Shown here: positions 51,921 through 60,014 of the stretch, piece by piece
Layout of the letters: each line of letters starts with the position of its first letter
How positions within the stretch are numbered: position 1 is the first letter of the stretch
From: Acidimicrobiales bacterium
Lineage (GTDB): Bacteria > Actinomycetota > Acidimicrobiia > Acidimicrobiales > Poriferisodalaceae
Assembly (NCBI GenBank): GCA_030743005.1
Contig: JASLTG010000001.1
Coordinates: 1-64,000, forward strand
Length of the DNA stretch: 64,000 nt
Reading direction: 5' to 3'
Notes under the pieces: generated by a model
Databases searched by the model: none
Seen by the model: the letters and a program-made list of their open reading frames with translations, nothing else
What the model was told of the DNA's origin: nothing
Translations under genes and position numbers: made by a program

Positions 51921-52700
51921 ATGAGCATCGATGATGCAACAACAGCAGCTAATGACAGATTGGCCGACCGCGACGACATGATCGTTTGCGTAGGCGTAGA
52001 CAAGTTCTACGGCGATTTTCAGGCACTGAAAGGTGTGACAGCGACAATCAAAGAAGGTGAGGTGGCTGTTGTTTGTGGACCTTCTGGCTCAGGTAAGAGC
52101 ACCTGGATCCGATGTATCAATCGCCTAGAGGTCCATCAAGCCGGAGATATTGTTGTTGACGGGATTGAACTCACTAACGACCTTCGCAACATCGAAAAGA
52201 TTCGATCTGAAGTGGGCATGGTTTTTCAGCAGTTCAACCTTTTCCCGCATTTAACAGTTCTAGACAACATCACTCTCGCTCCTATTTGGGTGAGGAAGAA
52301 GCCGCGGGCTGAGGCTGAGGCTATGGCGCGGGCACTCCTCGATCGGGTAGGGATCCCTGAACAAGCGGAGAAGTTCCCAGGTCAGCTGTCAGGTGGACAG
52401 CAGCAGCGAGTTGCGATAGCGAGATCTCTTGCCATGGAGCCGCGCGTGATGCTGTTCGACGAACCTACGTCTGCACTAGATCCTGAAATGATCAAGGAAG
52501 TTCTTGATGTGATGAAGGAACTCGCCCGGTCGGGTATCACGATGATGGTCGTTACTCACGAAATGGGATTTGCCCGCGAGGTGGCTGATCGGATCATGTT
52601 CATGGAGGGTGGAGAAATAGTGGAAGTGGGAACTCCCGAACACTTCTTCACCAATCCGACCGAAGACCGAACCAAACTCTTCTTGAGTCAGATCTTGTGA
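51921..52700 (+). CDS. aapP: General L-amino-acid ABC transporter, ATP-binding protein
   Basis: This 259-residue ATPase has Walker [11 protein letters not shown]-loop [11 protein letters not shown], signature [13 protein letters not shown], Walker [15 protein letters not shown] and switch His VVTHEMGFA, which is complete for a polar-amino-acid transporter (PAAT) ATPase. It energises the aap permeases. The ribosome-binding site GGGAG is nine bases before ATG 51921, 41 bases after aapM. It is the last gene of the operon and is convergent with the small Cys/His protein gene. Confidence 0.95.
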   Translation: MSIDDATTAANDRLADRDDMIVCVGVDKFYGDFQALKGVTATIKEGEVAVVCGPSGSGKSTWIRCINRLEVHQAGDIVVDGIELTNDLRNIEKIRSEVGMVFQQFNLFPHLTVLDNITLAPIWVRKKPRAEAEAMARALLDRVGIPEQAEKFPGQLSGGQQQRVAIARSLAMEPRVMLFDEPTSALDPEMIKEVLDVMKELARSGITMMVVTHEMGFAREVADRIMFMEGGEIVEVGTPEHFFTNPTEDRTKLFLSQIL

Positions 52701-52719
52701 TCTGAAACCGTTTGCGAAA

Positions 52720-52965
52720 TCAATCAGCTGGTTTCCCGTATGGGGCTTTCGCTTTTTTGTAGCACTCGGGGTGGAAATGCTCTACGCGGTCCCATTGGTT
52801 AGCCACGTAGACATTGCAAATAATTTGGTCGGCCCGAATTCGAGCCCGAAACTTGATTAGTTCGTCACATACGGCGCAATAGGCCGAATTTCCAGCGTCG
52901 ACTGTTCTTGTGACCGCTCTGCTTTGCCACTTCTTCTTTGTCTTTGTCGCTGATTTGGTGGCCAC
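52720..52965 (-). CDS. Small Cys/His (zinc-ribbon-like) protein of unknown function
   Basis: The 81-residue protein begins MATKSATKTKKKWQSRAVTR, a basic tail suited to nucleic acids, then carries AYCAVCDELIKFRAR with a CxxC pair and, after 20 residues, VEHFHPECYKKA with a second likely pair of ligands (His and Cys). This suggests a small zinc-binding domain. I do not recognise a family. A good ribosome-binding site (AGGAG) precedes the GTG. The CGCGCG repeat cluster begins about 60 bases upstream of its start, so the repeats may influence its promoter. Confidence 0.6.
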   Translation of the reverse strand: MATKSATKTKKKWQSRAVTRTVDAGNSAYCAVCDELIKFRARIRADQIICNVYVANQWDRVEHFHPECYKKAKAPYGKPAD

Positions 52966-53020
52966 GGTTTATCTCCTGTTGACAGGTCACTATGAGTGCG
53001 AATGGCAACTTAGTCACTGA

Positions 53021-53167
53021 TCGCGCGAAAGAGGTGGATATTCGCGCGAATCGCGCGAATTTCTCGCGCGGACCGCGCGTATACGGCTTAAATTCGCGCG
53101 AATCGCGCGTTTAACTAGTTGCGAGATAAGGGCGATACAGGTTCGATTTCGCGCGGATCGCGCGATT
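53021..53167. repeat. Cluster of four CGCGCG-RAY-CGCGCG elements plus a half-element
   Basis: Four 20-base copies match YTCGCGCGRAYCGCGCG plus three A/T bases: 53041-53060, 53063-53082, 53093-53112 and 53148-53167. A half-element TCGCGCGAAA is at 53021-53030. Start-to-start distances are 22, 30 and 55 bases. Each copy is a direct repeat of CGCGCG with 3-base spacing and is nearly its own reverse complement. The cluster fills the gap between ettA (ending 53166, minus strand) and the small Cys/His gene. The fourth copy overlaps the ettA stop. Such CpG-dense clustering is unlike the surroundings. Confidence 0.7.
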
Positions 53168-54839
53168 ATCGAGCTAAAGGCTTGTACTTGATTGGCTTCG
53201 GTCCTACTTCATCACCGAATTCACGTACGCGAAATTCCTCATACTCGGAGAAGTTGCCCTCAAACCAACGAACTTGGCTGTCTCCTTCGAACGCCAATAC
53301 GTGTGTGGCGACACGGTCAAGGAACCAGCGGTCGTGACTGATTACAACGGCACATCCAGGGAAGGCTTCTAATCCCGCCTCAAGGGCCCGAAGCGTGTCC
53401 ACATCTAAATCGTTGGTTGGTTCATCGAGAAGCAATACGTTGCCCCCCGTCTTGAGCACCTTCGCTAACTGGACCCTGTTTCTTTCGCCTCCTGACAAAT
53501 CGCCGACTTTCGTTTGCTGATCTGGACCTTTGAAATTGAAAGATGCAACGTAGCTTCGGCCATTAACCTCTCGATTTCCGACCTGGACGATGTCTAGGCC
53601 ATCTGTTATTTCCTCATAGACCGTTAACTCAGATCGCAACTCGTCTCGAGATTGATCGACATAGGCCAAATCCACTGTGGTTCCGATAGTGATGTCACCC
53701 GTGTCAGCCTGTTCCTCGCCGGTGATCATACGGAAGAGAGTTGTTTTACCTGCACCGTTTGCACCGACTACTCCCACGATTCCAGCTGGCGGCAAGATGA
53801 AGGAGAGATCTTCAATTAGGAGTCGTTCACCGAAGCCCTTGTTGACGTTCGTCAGTTCAATTACTTGATCACCGAGTCTGCGATTCATTGGAATGCTCAG
53901 TTCGAGTTTCTCGTCCCGATGCTCGCCGGCCTCATGTTCAGCTAGGAGCTCGTCGTAGGCAGACAGTCGTGCCTTGCTCTTCGCTTGCCGAGCGCGAGGG
54001 GAAAGTCGCACCCATTCAAGTTCTTGCGCCAAGGTTCGTTGTCGAGCGTTGGATTGACGCTCCTCTGAAGCGAGCCTGGCCTGTTTCTGCTCCAGCCAGC
54101 CGCTGTAGTTGCCTTCGTAAGGATAGGCATTGCCGTGATCGAGTTCGAGAATCCAACCCGCAACGTTGTCTAGGAAATAACGATCGTGCGTTACTGAAAC
54201 CACGGTGCCCTCGTAATCCTTCAGAAAACGCTCCAGCCAAGCGACCGACTCTGCATCTAGGTGATTCGTAGGTTCATCCAAGAGCAGGAGGTCGGGTCGA
54301 GCGAGCAGCAGTCGACATAAAGCCACCCTTCGCCGCTCACCCCCGGAAAGTGTAGAAACAGCCGTCTCGCTCGAAGGAACTCGCAGAGCGTCCATTGCTA
54401 TCTCAACCTGACGTTCCAAGTCCCATGCGTTCGATGATTGAATTTGGTCTTCTAGTTCGGCCTGCAATGACCCGACTTGATCAAGGTCGGCGTCAGGGTC
54501 TCCCCACATTGCGAGAACTTCGTTGTAACGGTCAATAAGGGATTGAGTCTCGGCGACGCCTTCCATAACGTTGTCGTAGACATTCTTGCTTTCGTCCAGC
54601 TGTGGTTCTTGGTCAAGAAGACCGACGGAGAAACCTGGCGAAAGTCGTGCTTCGCCTGTAAACCCGTCGTCAATGCCGGCCATGATCCTCAATACTGAGG
54701 ATTTACCAGCGCCGTTATGTCCGAGCACCCCAATTTTGGCTCCTGGATAAAACGCGAGTGTTACGTCTTTAAGCACTTCCCGATCGGGAGGATAAAACCG
54801 CCCTAGGTTTCGCATTGTGAAGATGAACTCAGATGTCAT
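53166..54839 (-). CDS. ettA: Energy-dependent translational throttle protein EttA (ABC-F ATPase)
   Basis: The 557-residue protein has two ABC cassettes: GHNGAGKSS (40-48) with LSGGERRRVALCR and LLLLDEPTNHLD, and GANGAGKTT with LSGGERNRVQLAKVL and VLLLDEPTNDLD. The linker carries KARLSAYDELL and an ABC-F arm region. The overall order and the N-terminal MRNLGRFYPPDREVLKD match EttA, which binds the ribosomal E site and regulates translation by ADP/ATP ratio. The gene ends in the repeat cluster. There is no strong ribosome-binding site at 54839. Confidence 0.93.
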   Translation of the reverse strand: MTSEFIFTMRNLGRFYPPDREVLKDVTLAFYPGAKIGVLGHNGAGKSSVLRIMAGIDDGFTGEARLSPGFSVGLLDQEPQLDESKNVYDNVMEGVAETQSLIDRYNEVLAMWGDPDADLDQVGSLQAELEDQIQSSNAWDLERQVEIAMDALRVPSSETAVSTLSGGERRRVALCRLLLARPDLLLLDEPTNHLDAESVAWLERFLKDYEGTVVSVTHDRYFLDNVAGWILELDHGNAYPYEGNYSGWLEQKQARLASEERQSNARQRTLAQELEWVRLSPRARQAKSKARLSAYDELLAEHEAGEHRDEKLELSIPMNRRLGDQVIELTNVNKGFGERLLIEDLSFILPPAGIVGVVGANGAGKTTLFRMITGEEQADTGDITIGTTVDLAYVDQSRDELRSELTVYEEITDGLDIVQVGNREVNGRSYVASFNFKGPDQQTKVGDLSGGERNRVQLAKVLKTGGNVLLLDEPTNDLDVDTLRALEAGLEAFPGCAVVISHDRWFLDRVATHVLAFEGDSQVRWFEGNFSEYEEFRVREFGDEVGPKPIKYKPLAR

Positions 54840-54904
54840 TTATTTGTTCTTCTGTGAGATAAGACGATGGATCATAAACGTTCTGAAATCTAAGCCAAAT
54901 CGGG

Positions 54905-55561
54905 TCACCGCAGTGAAAAGCCAACTGCCTGTTCAAGGTCGTCAAGCGCTTTGTCAGGATCGGTGACTTTGATGGCTGTCATCCCTAAGTTGGCGGCAGG
55001 CTTGCAGTTAATACCAAGATCATCAAGATAGGCACAGTTTCTTGGGTCGATCTTCAATTGGCTACAGGCCATTTCGTAAATTCGAGGGTCAGGCTTTCTG
55101 ATGCCGACCTTTGCCGACTCAACTACCACTTCGAACATGCTCATTATTTCTGCTATGGATGCGGCCTGATCGGGAGTTCTTGACATCCCTGACCCATGAC
55201 CCGATTTCATGTTGTTCGTAATACAGCCGATAGGAACGCTCCCCTTAAGAATTTCAAGAGCGTGAACCATCTGGGGTCTTATGTCGCCGCTAAGACACCC
55301 CAAGACGCGCTCACCAGATAGTTCCAGGCCGATGGACCTTGCTTCAGCTTCGAAGAGTTGACAGAACTCGGGAAGCGTCACCTCGCTTCGCTCCATCTTG
55401 GCCCATGCGTTGTCATCGGGGTTAGTCGAGTTGATTTGTCGAATTGAATCGGGTGGTAAGCCAAGTTCTATCTCATATTGGGCGAACGCTTCGAAAGGGC
55501 TGGTCGTTATGACTCCGCCGAAATCAAATAGGACAGCAGTAATTAATGAATCTTTCTTCAC
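54905..55561 (-). CDS. HAD-superfamily hydrolase, epoxide-hydrolase N-domain-like
   Basis: The 218-residue HAD-IA protein has motif I VLFDFGGVITT, motif II CITNN, the lysine in VGIRKPDPRIY and motif IV AYLDDLGINCKPA. It is a clear paralogue of the protein encoded at 31255-31905 (same motif spacing, and C1 cap). Substrate is unknown. Its -10 box, TAGCCT, lies in the 34-base gap to the divergent xthA gene. Confidence 0.8.
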   Translation of the reverse strand: MKKDSLITAVLFDFGGVITTSPFEAFAQYEIELGLPPDSIRQINSTNPDDNAWAKMERSEVTLPEFCQLFEAEARSIGLELSGERVLGCLSGDIRPQMVHALEILKGSVPIGCITNNMKSGHGSGMSRTPDQAASIAEIMSMFEVVVESAKVGIRKPDPRIYEMACSQLKIDPRNCAYLDDLGINCKPAANLGMTAIKVTDPDKALDDLEQAVGFSLR

Positions 55562-55569
55562 GAGCGAGG

Positions 55570-55575
55570 AGGCTA
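55570..55575 (-). promoter_or_regulatory. -10 box of a probable leaderless transcript (HAD gene)
   Basis: On the minus strand TAGCCT is followed by eight bases and the GTG at 55561. Confidence 0.42.
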
Positions 55576-55583
55576 GCTGGAGC

Positions 55584-55589
55584 TAGATT
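55584..55589 (+). promoter_or_regulatory. -10 box of a probable leaderless transcript (xthA gene)
   Basis: TAGATT is followed by six bases and the GTG at 55596. Its -35 region would fall on the start codon of the divergent HAD gene. Confidence 0.45.
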
Positions 55590-55595
55590 CGAGAT

Positions 55596-56369
55596 GTGCG
55601 CATCGCTACATGGAATGTGAATAGTTTGAATGCCCGAATTGAACGGGTGGATGAGTGGCTCGACTATGCATCTCCCGACGTGCTTCTTTTGCAGGAAACA
55701 AAAATGGCTCAAGATCAGTTTCCTCATTCCCACTATTCGCAACGAGGATACGAGAGCGTCCACGCGGGTGAAGGTAGATGGAATGGCGTGGCGATTTTGT
55801 CCAAAGTGGGGATAGAGGACTCCTTTGTAGGTTTTGCTGATGGAGGTGAAGAAGACCCTGAGGCGCGAATCATCTCGGCGACTTGTGAAGGTGTAAGAGT
55901 TTCTTCTGTCTACGTACCAAACGGTCGAGAAGTTGACCACGACCATTACCACTACAAGTTGTCGTGGATGTCTCGTCTAACGAATCACCTGAAGGCGACG
56001 TGTGACCCAAGTGACCCCGTCTTGGTGGGCGGTGATTACAACATTTGTCCCGACGACCGAGACGTGTGGGACCCTGACAATCAGGCTCCTCGTACTCATG
56101 TGACGCCCAAAGAGAGAGATGCGATCGCAGCATTGCAGGATTGGGGGCTGGTTGACGTCTTTCGGGAGTTTTATGAAGATGAAGGGCTATTTTCTTGGTG
56201 GGATTATCGAGACGGCGCCTTCCACAAAAAAATGGGATTGCGAATTGATTTGTTGATGGCAAGTCGATCAATCGTTGACAGGGCCACCTTTTGCCTAGTG
56301 GATAGGACAGCGAGAAAGGGCAAGAAGCCCTCAGATCACGCCCCTGTTTTCGTTGACATAGACACGTAG
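55596..56369 (+). CDS. xthA: Exodeoxyribonuclease III
   Basis: The 257-residue protein begins MRIATWNVNSLNARIERVDEWL and shows LLLQETK (catalytic Glu), VGGDYNICPDDRD, RIDLLMAS and the terminal KPSDHAPVFVDI (Asp-His), the full AP endonuclease/ExoIII signature. It cleaves abasic sites and degrades the 3' strand in base-excision repair. The GTG start follows a probable leaderless -10. It is divergent from a HAD gene by 34 bases and convergent with the UvrD2 gene, another repair gene. Confidence 0.92.
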   Translation: MRIATWNVNSLNARIERVDEWLDYASPDVLLLQETKMAQDQFPHSHYSQRGYESVHAGEGRWNGVAILSKVGIEDSFVGFADGGEEDPEARIISATCEGVRVSSVYVPNGREVDHDHYHYKLSWMSRLTNHLKATCDPSDPVLVGGDYNICPDDRDVWDPDNQAPRTHVTPKERDAIAALQDWGLVDVFREFYEDEGLFSWWDYRDGAFHKKMGLRIDLLMASRSIVDRATFCLVDRTARKGKKPSDHAPVFVDIDT

Positions 56370-56409
56370 TTGGAAAACACGGATCAGCGTCAGCTGTATG
56401 GCTTACTTT

Positions 56410-58359
56410 TCAGTCGGTGGCGATGATCTTCAGTATTTCTGGACCGACGCGACTCAGACGTGTTTCCCCGAGCCCTGTTACATCAGCTAGCTCAGACAGG
56501 TTTACTGGAGATTTTTCAGCGACCGCGAGAATCAGATGGTTGGGCAATAAGGCTGAAGGTTCGACACGACGAGCACGAGCCGTTTGGTTTATCCACTCTC
56601 GTAGTCGCTGAGCGCGAATTTCGACATCACCGTGGATGTCCGGACCCAAATGGTTCCGAGCTTCCGCAAGATATTGGGCGGTGAGATCACCAGACGGTGC
56701 AACAGGATGTCGAGTGGAGGCTTTAATGAGAGCGAGCCAAGGAGAAGGCTCGCGATTTACTGCCATTCCGCCCTTCTGTCTTGTTTGTGCCCAGGTTAAG
56801 TGGAGTTTGTGCTGTGCACGCGATACCGCGACGTAGAGCAATCGGCGTTCTTCCAAGTCGCCGGAACGAATGGGGACGAGTCCCTGCTCAAGTCCAGCAA
56901 TTACAACGCTGGGCCACTCCAATCCTTTAGCTGAGTGAAAAGTTGCTAGGTCAACTCCGTCGCCCTGGTAGTCCAAGTCTCCGGGTCTGAGGGTTCGAAT
57001 CCAGTTACGAAATCCGGTTCCTGAGGCGTGGAAATTCTCTTTAGCGTATTGAAGTGCTAATTCGGAAATCCGCTTTTGTGGGCCATGATCGAATTCGTCG
57101 AGTAGGTCAGTGGCTAAGGCTGAGAAGTCGGAGTCAGCGGCGCAGAGTTGGTCCACCAGGTCTTTGACTTCAGGGAGCTTGAATATGCCTCCCTGACTTC
57201 GAAACCTGTAAGGCAGCCGAAGACGACTAAAAACCTCGGCTATCAGTTCCAGTTGTTCGTTTGTGCGGGCGAGAACGGCGTGACTTGACCAGCGGGTTTC
57301 GGGTAATCGAATGTCCCGCAGATAGCGAGCGATGCCAACTGCCTCTTCCTCTTCTGTGGGGAAGCTGTTGGTGGTCGGAGGTTCACCGAGTGTCGCTTGT
57401 TCGTCCGTAATTCGTGAACTCCGTTCGAGAACAGCGTCAGCGGCGCGAATTATTTGAGGCTGACTTCGATGGTTGTTAACTAACGAGATTGTTGTGGCGG
57501 ATGGAAAATGGTCACAAAAGTCATAAAGGAGAGATGAATCTGCTCCGTTCCAGCCATAAATCGCCTGGTCAGGGTCGCCGACGATGCATAGATCTGTTCG
57601 ATCTCCGATCCAACTTGTTAATAGATCAAACTGGACTCGGTTGAGGTCCTGAAATTCATCGACAAAGAAATGCCGGAACACCCAATGTTGCGCATCTCGG
57701 AAGGCTTTGTCGGTTTTCAACAGATTGGTGCACTCAACCAAAATGTCGTCGAAGTCCAGCAACCCTCGTTTGCTTTTATAGGAGGCGAACGCGCTCTGCA
57801 GATGAGCTACCTCGTTTGCTTGATTCTCCCCGATCCGTGATCTCCCGGGACCATTGCGGTATTCATCAGGCGTCAAATTTTGAGAGTTCAGCCAATCAAT
57901 TTCTATAGCGGCGGTTTGTAGATGAAGTTTGGGAAAGTCTCCGATTAACTGAGTGAGGACAGGACGACGACCGGCGAGCACAGTTGGTGCTCGCCTTCCA
58001 TGATCTGCGCGGTGCTGCCGAATTTGGGCTAATGCTGTGGAGTGGAATGTGCCCACCGCTCCCAAATCTCGGATTCCCATCTTGATGAGACGACTGCGAA
58101 GTTCATGTGCGGCTCGTCGGGTGAAAGTCAAAGCAAGAACGCGACGGGCATCGGCACTGCCTTCGAATACTCGGCGAGCAATTCGGTTAGTAAGTACGCG
58201 AGTCTTGCCAGCACCCGGTCCTGCGAGAATCCGCAGAGGGCTGTCATTCGATTCCACCGCCACTCGCTGTTCGGCGTTTAATGGCTCAAGATCAGGTCGT
58301 GGTGTACGCGAATTTAACGAGACAGAACCAAATTCGTCAGCAGTATTCGCCTCGGTCAC
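56410..58359 (-). CDS. uvrD2: ATP-dependent DNA helicase, UvrD2-like (SF1A with HRDC)
   Basis: The 649-residue helicase has Walker A AGPGAGKT (46-53), motif Ia TFTRRAA, DEFQD motif II, the SF1 motif IV-VI segments (VNNHRSQP, ATFHSAKGLEW, LLYVAVSRAQHKL) and a C-terminal HRDC-like domain (about 580-649; ending PVNLSELADVTGLGETRLSR). The combination resembles mycobacterial UvrD2. It unwinds DNA with 3'-5' polarity. The GTG start at 58359 is preceded seven bases earlier by TAGCGT. The gene is divergent from the BtuF-like gene. Confidence 0.88.
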   Translation of the reverse strand: MTEANTADEFGSVSLNSRTPRPDLEPLNAEQRVAVESNDSPLRILAGPGAGKTRVLTNRIARRVFEGSADARRVLALTFTRRAAHELRSRLIKMGIRDLGAVGTFHSTALAQIRQHRADHGRRAPTVLAGRRPVLTQLIGDFPKLHLQTAAIEIDWLNSQNLTPDEYRNGPGRSRIGENQANEVAHLQSAFASYKSKRGLLDFDDILVECTNLLKTDKAFRDAQHWVFRHFFVDEFQDLNRVQFDLLTSWIGDRTDLCIVGDPDQAIYGWNGADSSLLYDFCDHFPSATTISLVNNHRSQPQIIRAADAVLERSSRITDEQATLGEPPTTNSFPTEEEEAVGIARYLRDIRLPETRWSSHAVLARTNEQLELIAEVFSRLRLPYRFRSQGGIFKLPEVKDLVDQLCAADSDFSALATDLLDEFDHGPQKRISELALQYAKENFHASGTGFRNWIRTLRPGDLDYQGDGVDLATFHSAKGLEWPSVVIAGLEQGLVPIRSGDLEERRLLYVAVSRAQHKLHLTWAQTRQKGGMAVNREPSPWLALIKASTRHPVAPSGDLTAQYLAEARNHLGPDIHGDVEIRAQRLREWINQTARARRVEPSALLPNHLILAVAEKSPVNLSELADVTGLGETRLSRVGPEILKIIATD

Positions 58360-58366
58360 CTCAGTG

Positions 58367-58372
58367 ACGCTA
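58367..58372 (-). promoter_or_regulatory. -10 box of a probable leaderless transcript (uvrD2 gene)
   Basis: On the minus strand TAGCGT is followed by seven bases and the GTG at 58359. Confidence 0.48.
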
Positions 58373-58404
58373 CTGCCTAGGTAGGACCGTGGCGCCGTTG
58401 GGTC

Positions 58405-58410
58405 TACTCT
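58405..58410 (+). promoter_or_regulatory. -10 box of a probable leaderless transcript (BtuF-like gene)
   Basis: TACTCT is followed by six bases and the ATG at 58417. Confidence 0.42.
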
Positions 58411-58416
58411 CAGATC

Positions 58417-59118
58417 ATGATCTCGTCGATCCGCGTGGTGAGCTTGGTTCCCAGTGTGACTGAAACGTTGCTTACATGGGGGATTGAGCCCATTGCCTGT
58501 ACGCGGTTTTGTGAACAGCCAGGCATCGAAGACGTGGGTGGGACAAAGGATCCTGACCTAGTCGGTATTGAGGCTCTGGCTCCTGACCTGGTTGTCTTTG
58601 ACCGGGAAGAGAATCGACTGGAGGACTATCAGGAGCTAGTGAGTCATAACCTCAAGGTCGAGTCTTTGCACGTGACATCTGTCTCCGACGTTGGTACCGA
58701 ACTCGGACGGCTGGCATCAATAGTTGGGGCTCAATGGTCTTATTCCCTCGATGCTCCCCGAAAAAGTCGAGGTCTGAGAGCGTTTGTCCCCATTTGGCGG
58801 CGACCTTGGATGACTGTGACAGCGGGTACTTACGGAGTTTCTTTGTTGAATCACCTAGGTGTTGATGTGGTGTTTTCTGAAAATGAGGATCTATACCCAA
58901 CACTTGACGACGAAGCTCTTGTGACAGCTGAACCCGACATCGTCCTTGCGCCTAGCGAGCCATATCCATTCGGCAAACGGCACCTAGATATGTTGGAGGC
59001 AATAGCACCGACTCTTCTGGTTGATGGTCAAGATCTTTTTTGGTGGGGATCACGAACAGTGGACGCAGTCCAACGATTAGACCGACAACTTGAAGCGTTC
59101 GAAGAGAAAGGACTCTGA
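58417..59118 (+). CDS. Helical-backbone metal-receptor protein (BtuF/FhuD-like), cytoplasmic form
   Basis: The 233-residue protein begins with RVVSLVPSVTETLLTWGIEPIACTRFCEQP and contains GIEALAPDLVVFDREEN, matching the two-lobe cobalamin or heme-binding proteins. It has no signal peptide or lipobox, so it is probably cytoplasmic, unlike the transporter components. No ABC permease is nearby. It is coupled to the alpha/beta hydrolase gene by TGATG at 59116-59120. A helix linking the lobes (about 85-100) fits the fold. Ligand unknown. Confidence 0.75.
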   Translation: MISSIRVVSLVPSVTETLLTWGIEPIACTRFCEQPGIEDVGGTKDPDLVGIEALAPDLVVFDREENRLEDYQELVSHNLKVESLHVTSVSDVGTELGRLASIVGAQWSYSLDAPRKSRGLRAFVPIWRRPWMTVTAGTYGVSLLNHLGVDVVFSENEDLYPTLDDEALVTAEPDIVLAPSEPYPFGKRHLDMLEAIAPTLLVDGQDLFWWGSRTVDAVQRLDRQLEAFEEKGL

Positions 59119-60014
59119 TGGCACAGGAAAAAGCAGGAATGGCCCGAAATGGGCAAAACGAACTCCATTATGTGGTTTCTGGGGACAGCACCGATCCTGC
59201 TGTCTTGTTTATTAACGGCTTGGGGAGCCAGCTAATAAATTTTTTACCCGACTGGGTTACGAAGTTTTGTGACGCCGGTTTCTATGTGATTCGAATGGAC
59301 AACCGTGACGTCGGAATGTCATCAAAAACTTCAGGCGACCCGCCCAACATGGAAGCGTTGATAGATAGCTGGTCCAAAGATCGCTCAGTCAAGGGCTTCA
59401 ACGCCGCCTATGACCTGTCTGATATGGCGGCGGATTGCGTCACTGTTCTTGATGCACTGGATGTCGAGCGAGCACATGTGTGGGGAATGTCGATGGGTGG
59501 GATGATCGCTCAAACGTTGGCGATTGATCACGCTGACCGGCTTCGTTCGATGACTACGGTCATGTCGACGACTGGAGAACCTGGTGTTGGTCGATCAACT
59601 CCTGAGTCAGCTGCCCAACTAGTGTCGGTCGGCAATGATCGGGAAGATGTCGTGAATAGCGCCATTGCAGGTCGGCGACTTCATAGCGGGTCACTGTATG
59701 AAGAAAGTTGGGCTCGCTCCCTTGAAGAGGCCGCCTACGACCGCTGCTACCACCCTCAGGGGAAGACGTGGCAACTTTTGGCGATCCTGGCATCTGGTTC
59801 GCGAGCAGAACAACTTCCTATGGTCACGACTCCATCGATGGTCGTCCACGGCCGACTTGACCCACTGGTTCGGCTAGACGGAGGAGAAGCAACTGCAGCT
59901 CTAATTCCCGACGCAGAATTAGTGATTCATGATCAAATGGGCCACGACATTCCTGAACCGTTGTGGGGTCATTATTTAGCTGACTTCCAGAGATTGGTGG
60001 AACGGGCAAATTGA
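59118..60014 (+). CDS. Alpha/beta hydrolase
   Basis: The 298-residue protein has the oxyanion strand VLFINGLGSQLINFLPDWV, the nucleophile elbow GMSMGGMIAQ (Ser), PSMVVHGRLDPLVRLDGG with the likely catalytic Asp, and HDIPEPLW with the His. It is a typical serine hydrolase of unknown substrate. It overlaps the upstream gene by one base and the downstream PNPOx-like gene by four, so the three genes 58417-60631 form one coupled unit. Confidence 0.85.
   Translation: MAQEKAGMARNGQNELHYVVSGDSTDPAVLFINGLGSQLINFLPDWVTKFCDAGFYVIRMDNRDVGMSSKTSGDPPNMEALIDSWSKDRSVKGFNAAYDLSDMAADCVTVLDALDVERAHVWGMSMGGMIAQTLAIDHADRLRSMTTVMSTTGEPGVGRSTPESAAQLVSVGNDREDVVNSAIAGRRLHSGSLYEESWARSLEEAAYDRCYHPQGKTWQLLAILASGSRAEQLPMVTTPSMVVHGRLDPLVRLDGGEATAALIPDAELVIHDQMGHDIPEPLWGHYLADFQRLVERAN

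Noticed and set aside
53021..53167. CRISPR array
   Set aside because: The repeats are short and GC-alternating, spacers are 2 to 35 bases and irregular, and no cas gene is present.
53888..54271. Plus-strand frame of 127 codons inside ettA
   Set aside because: Antisense of conserved ABC-F sequence; no domain and no start signal.
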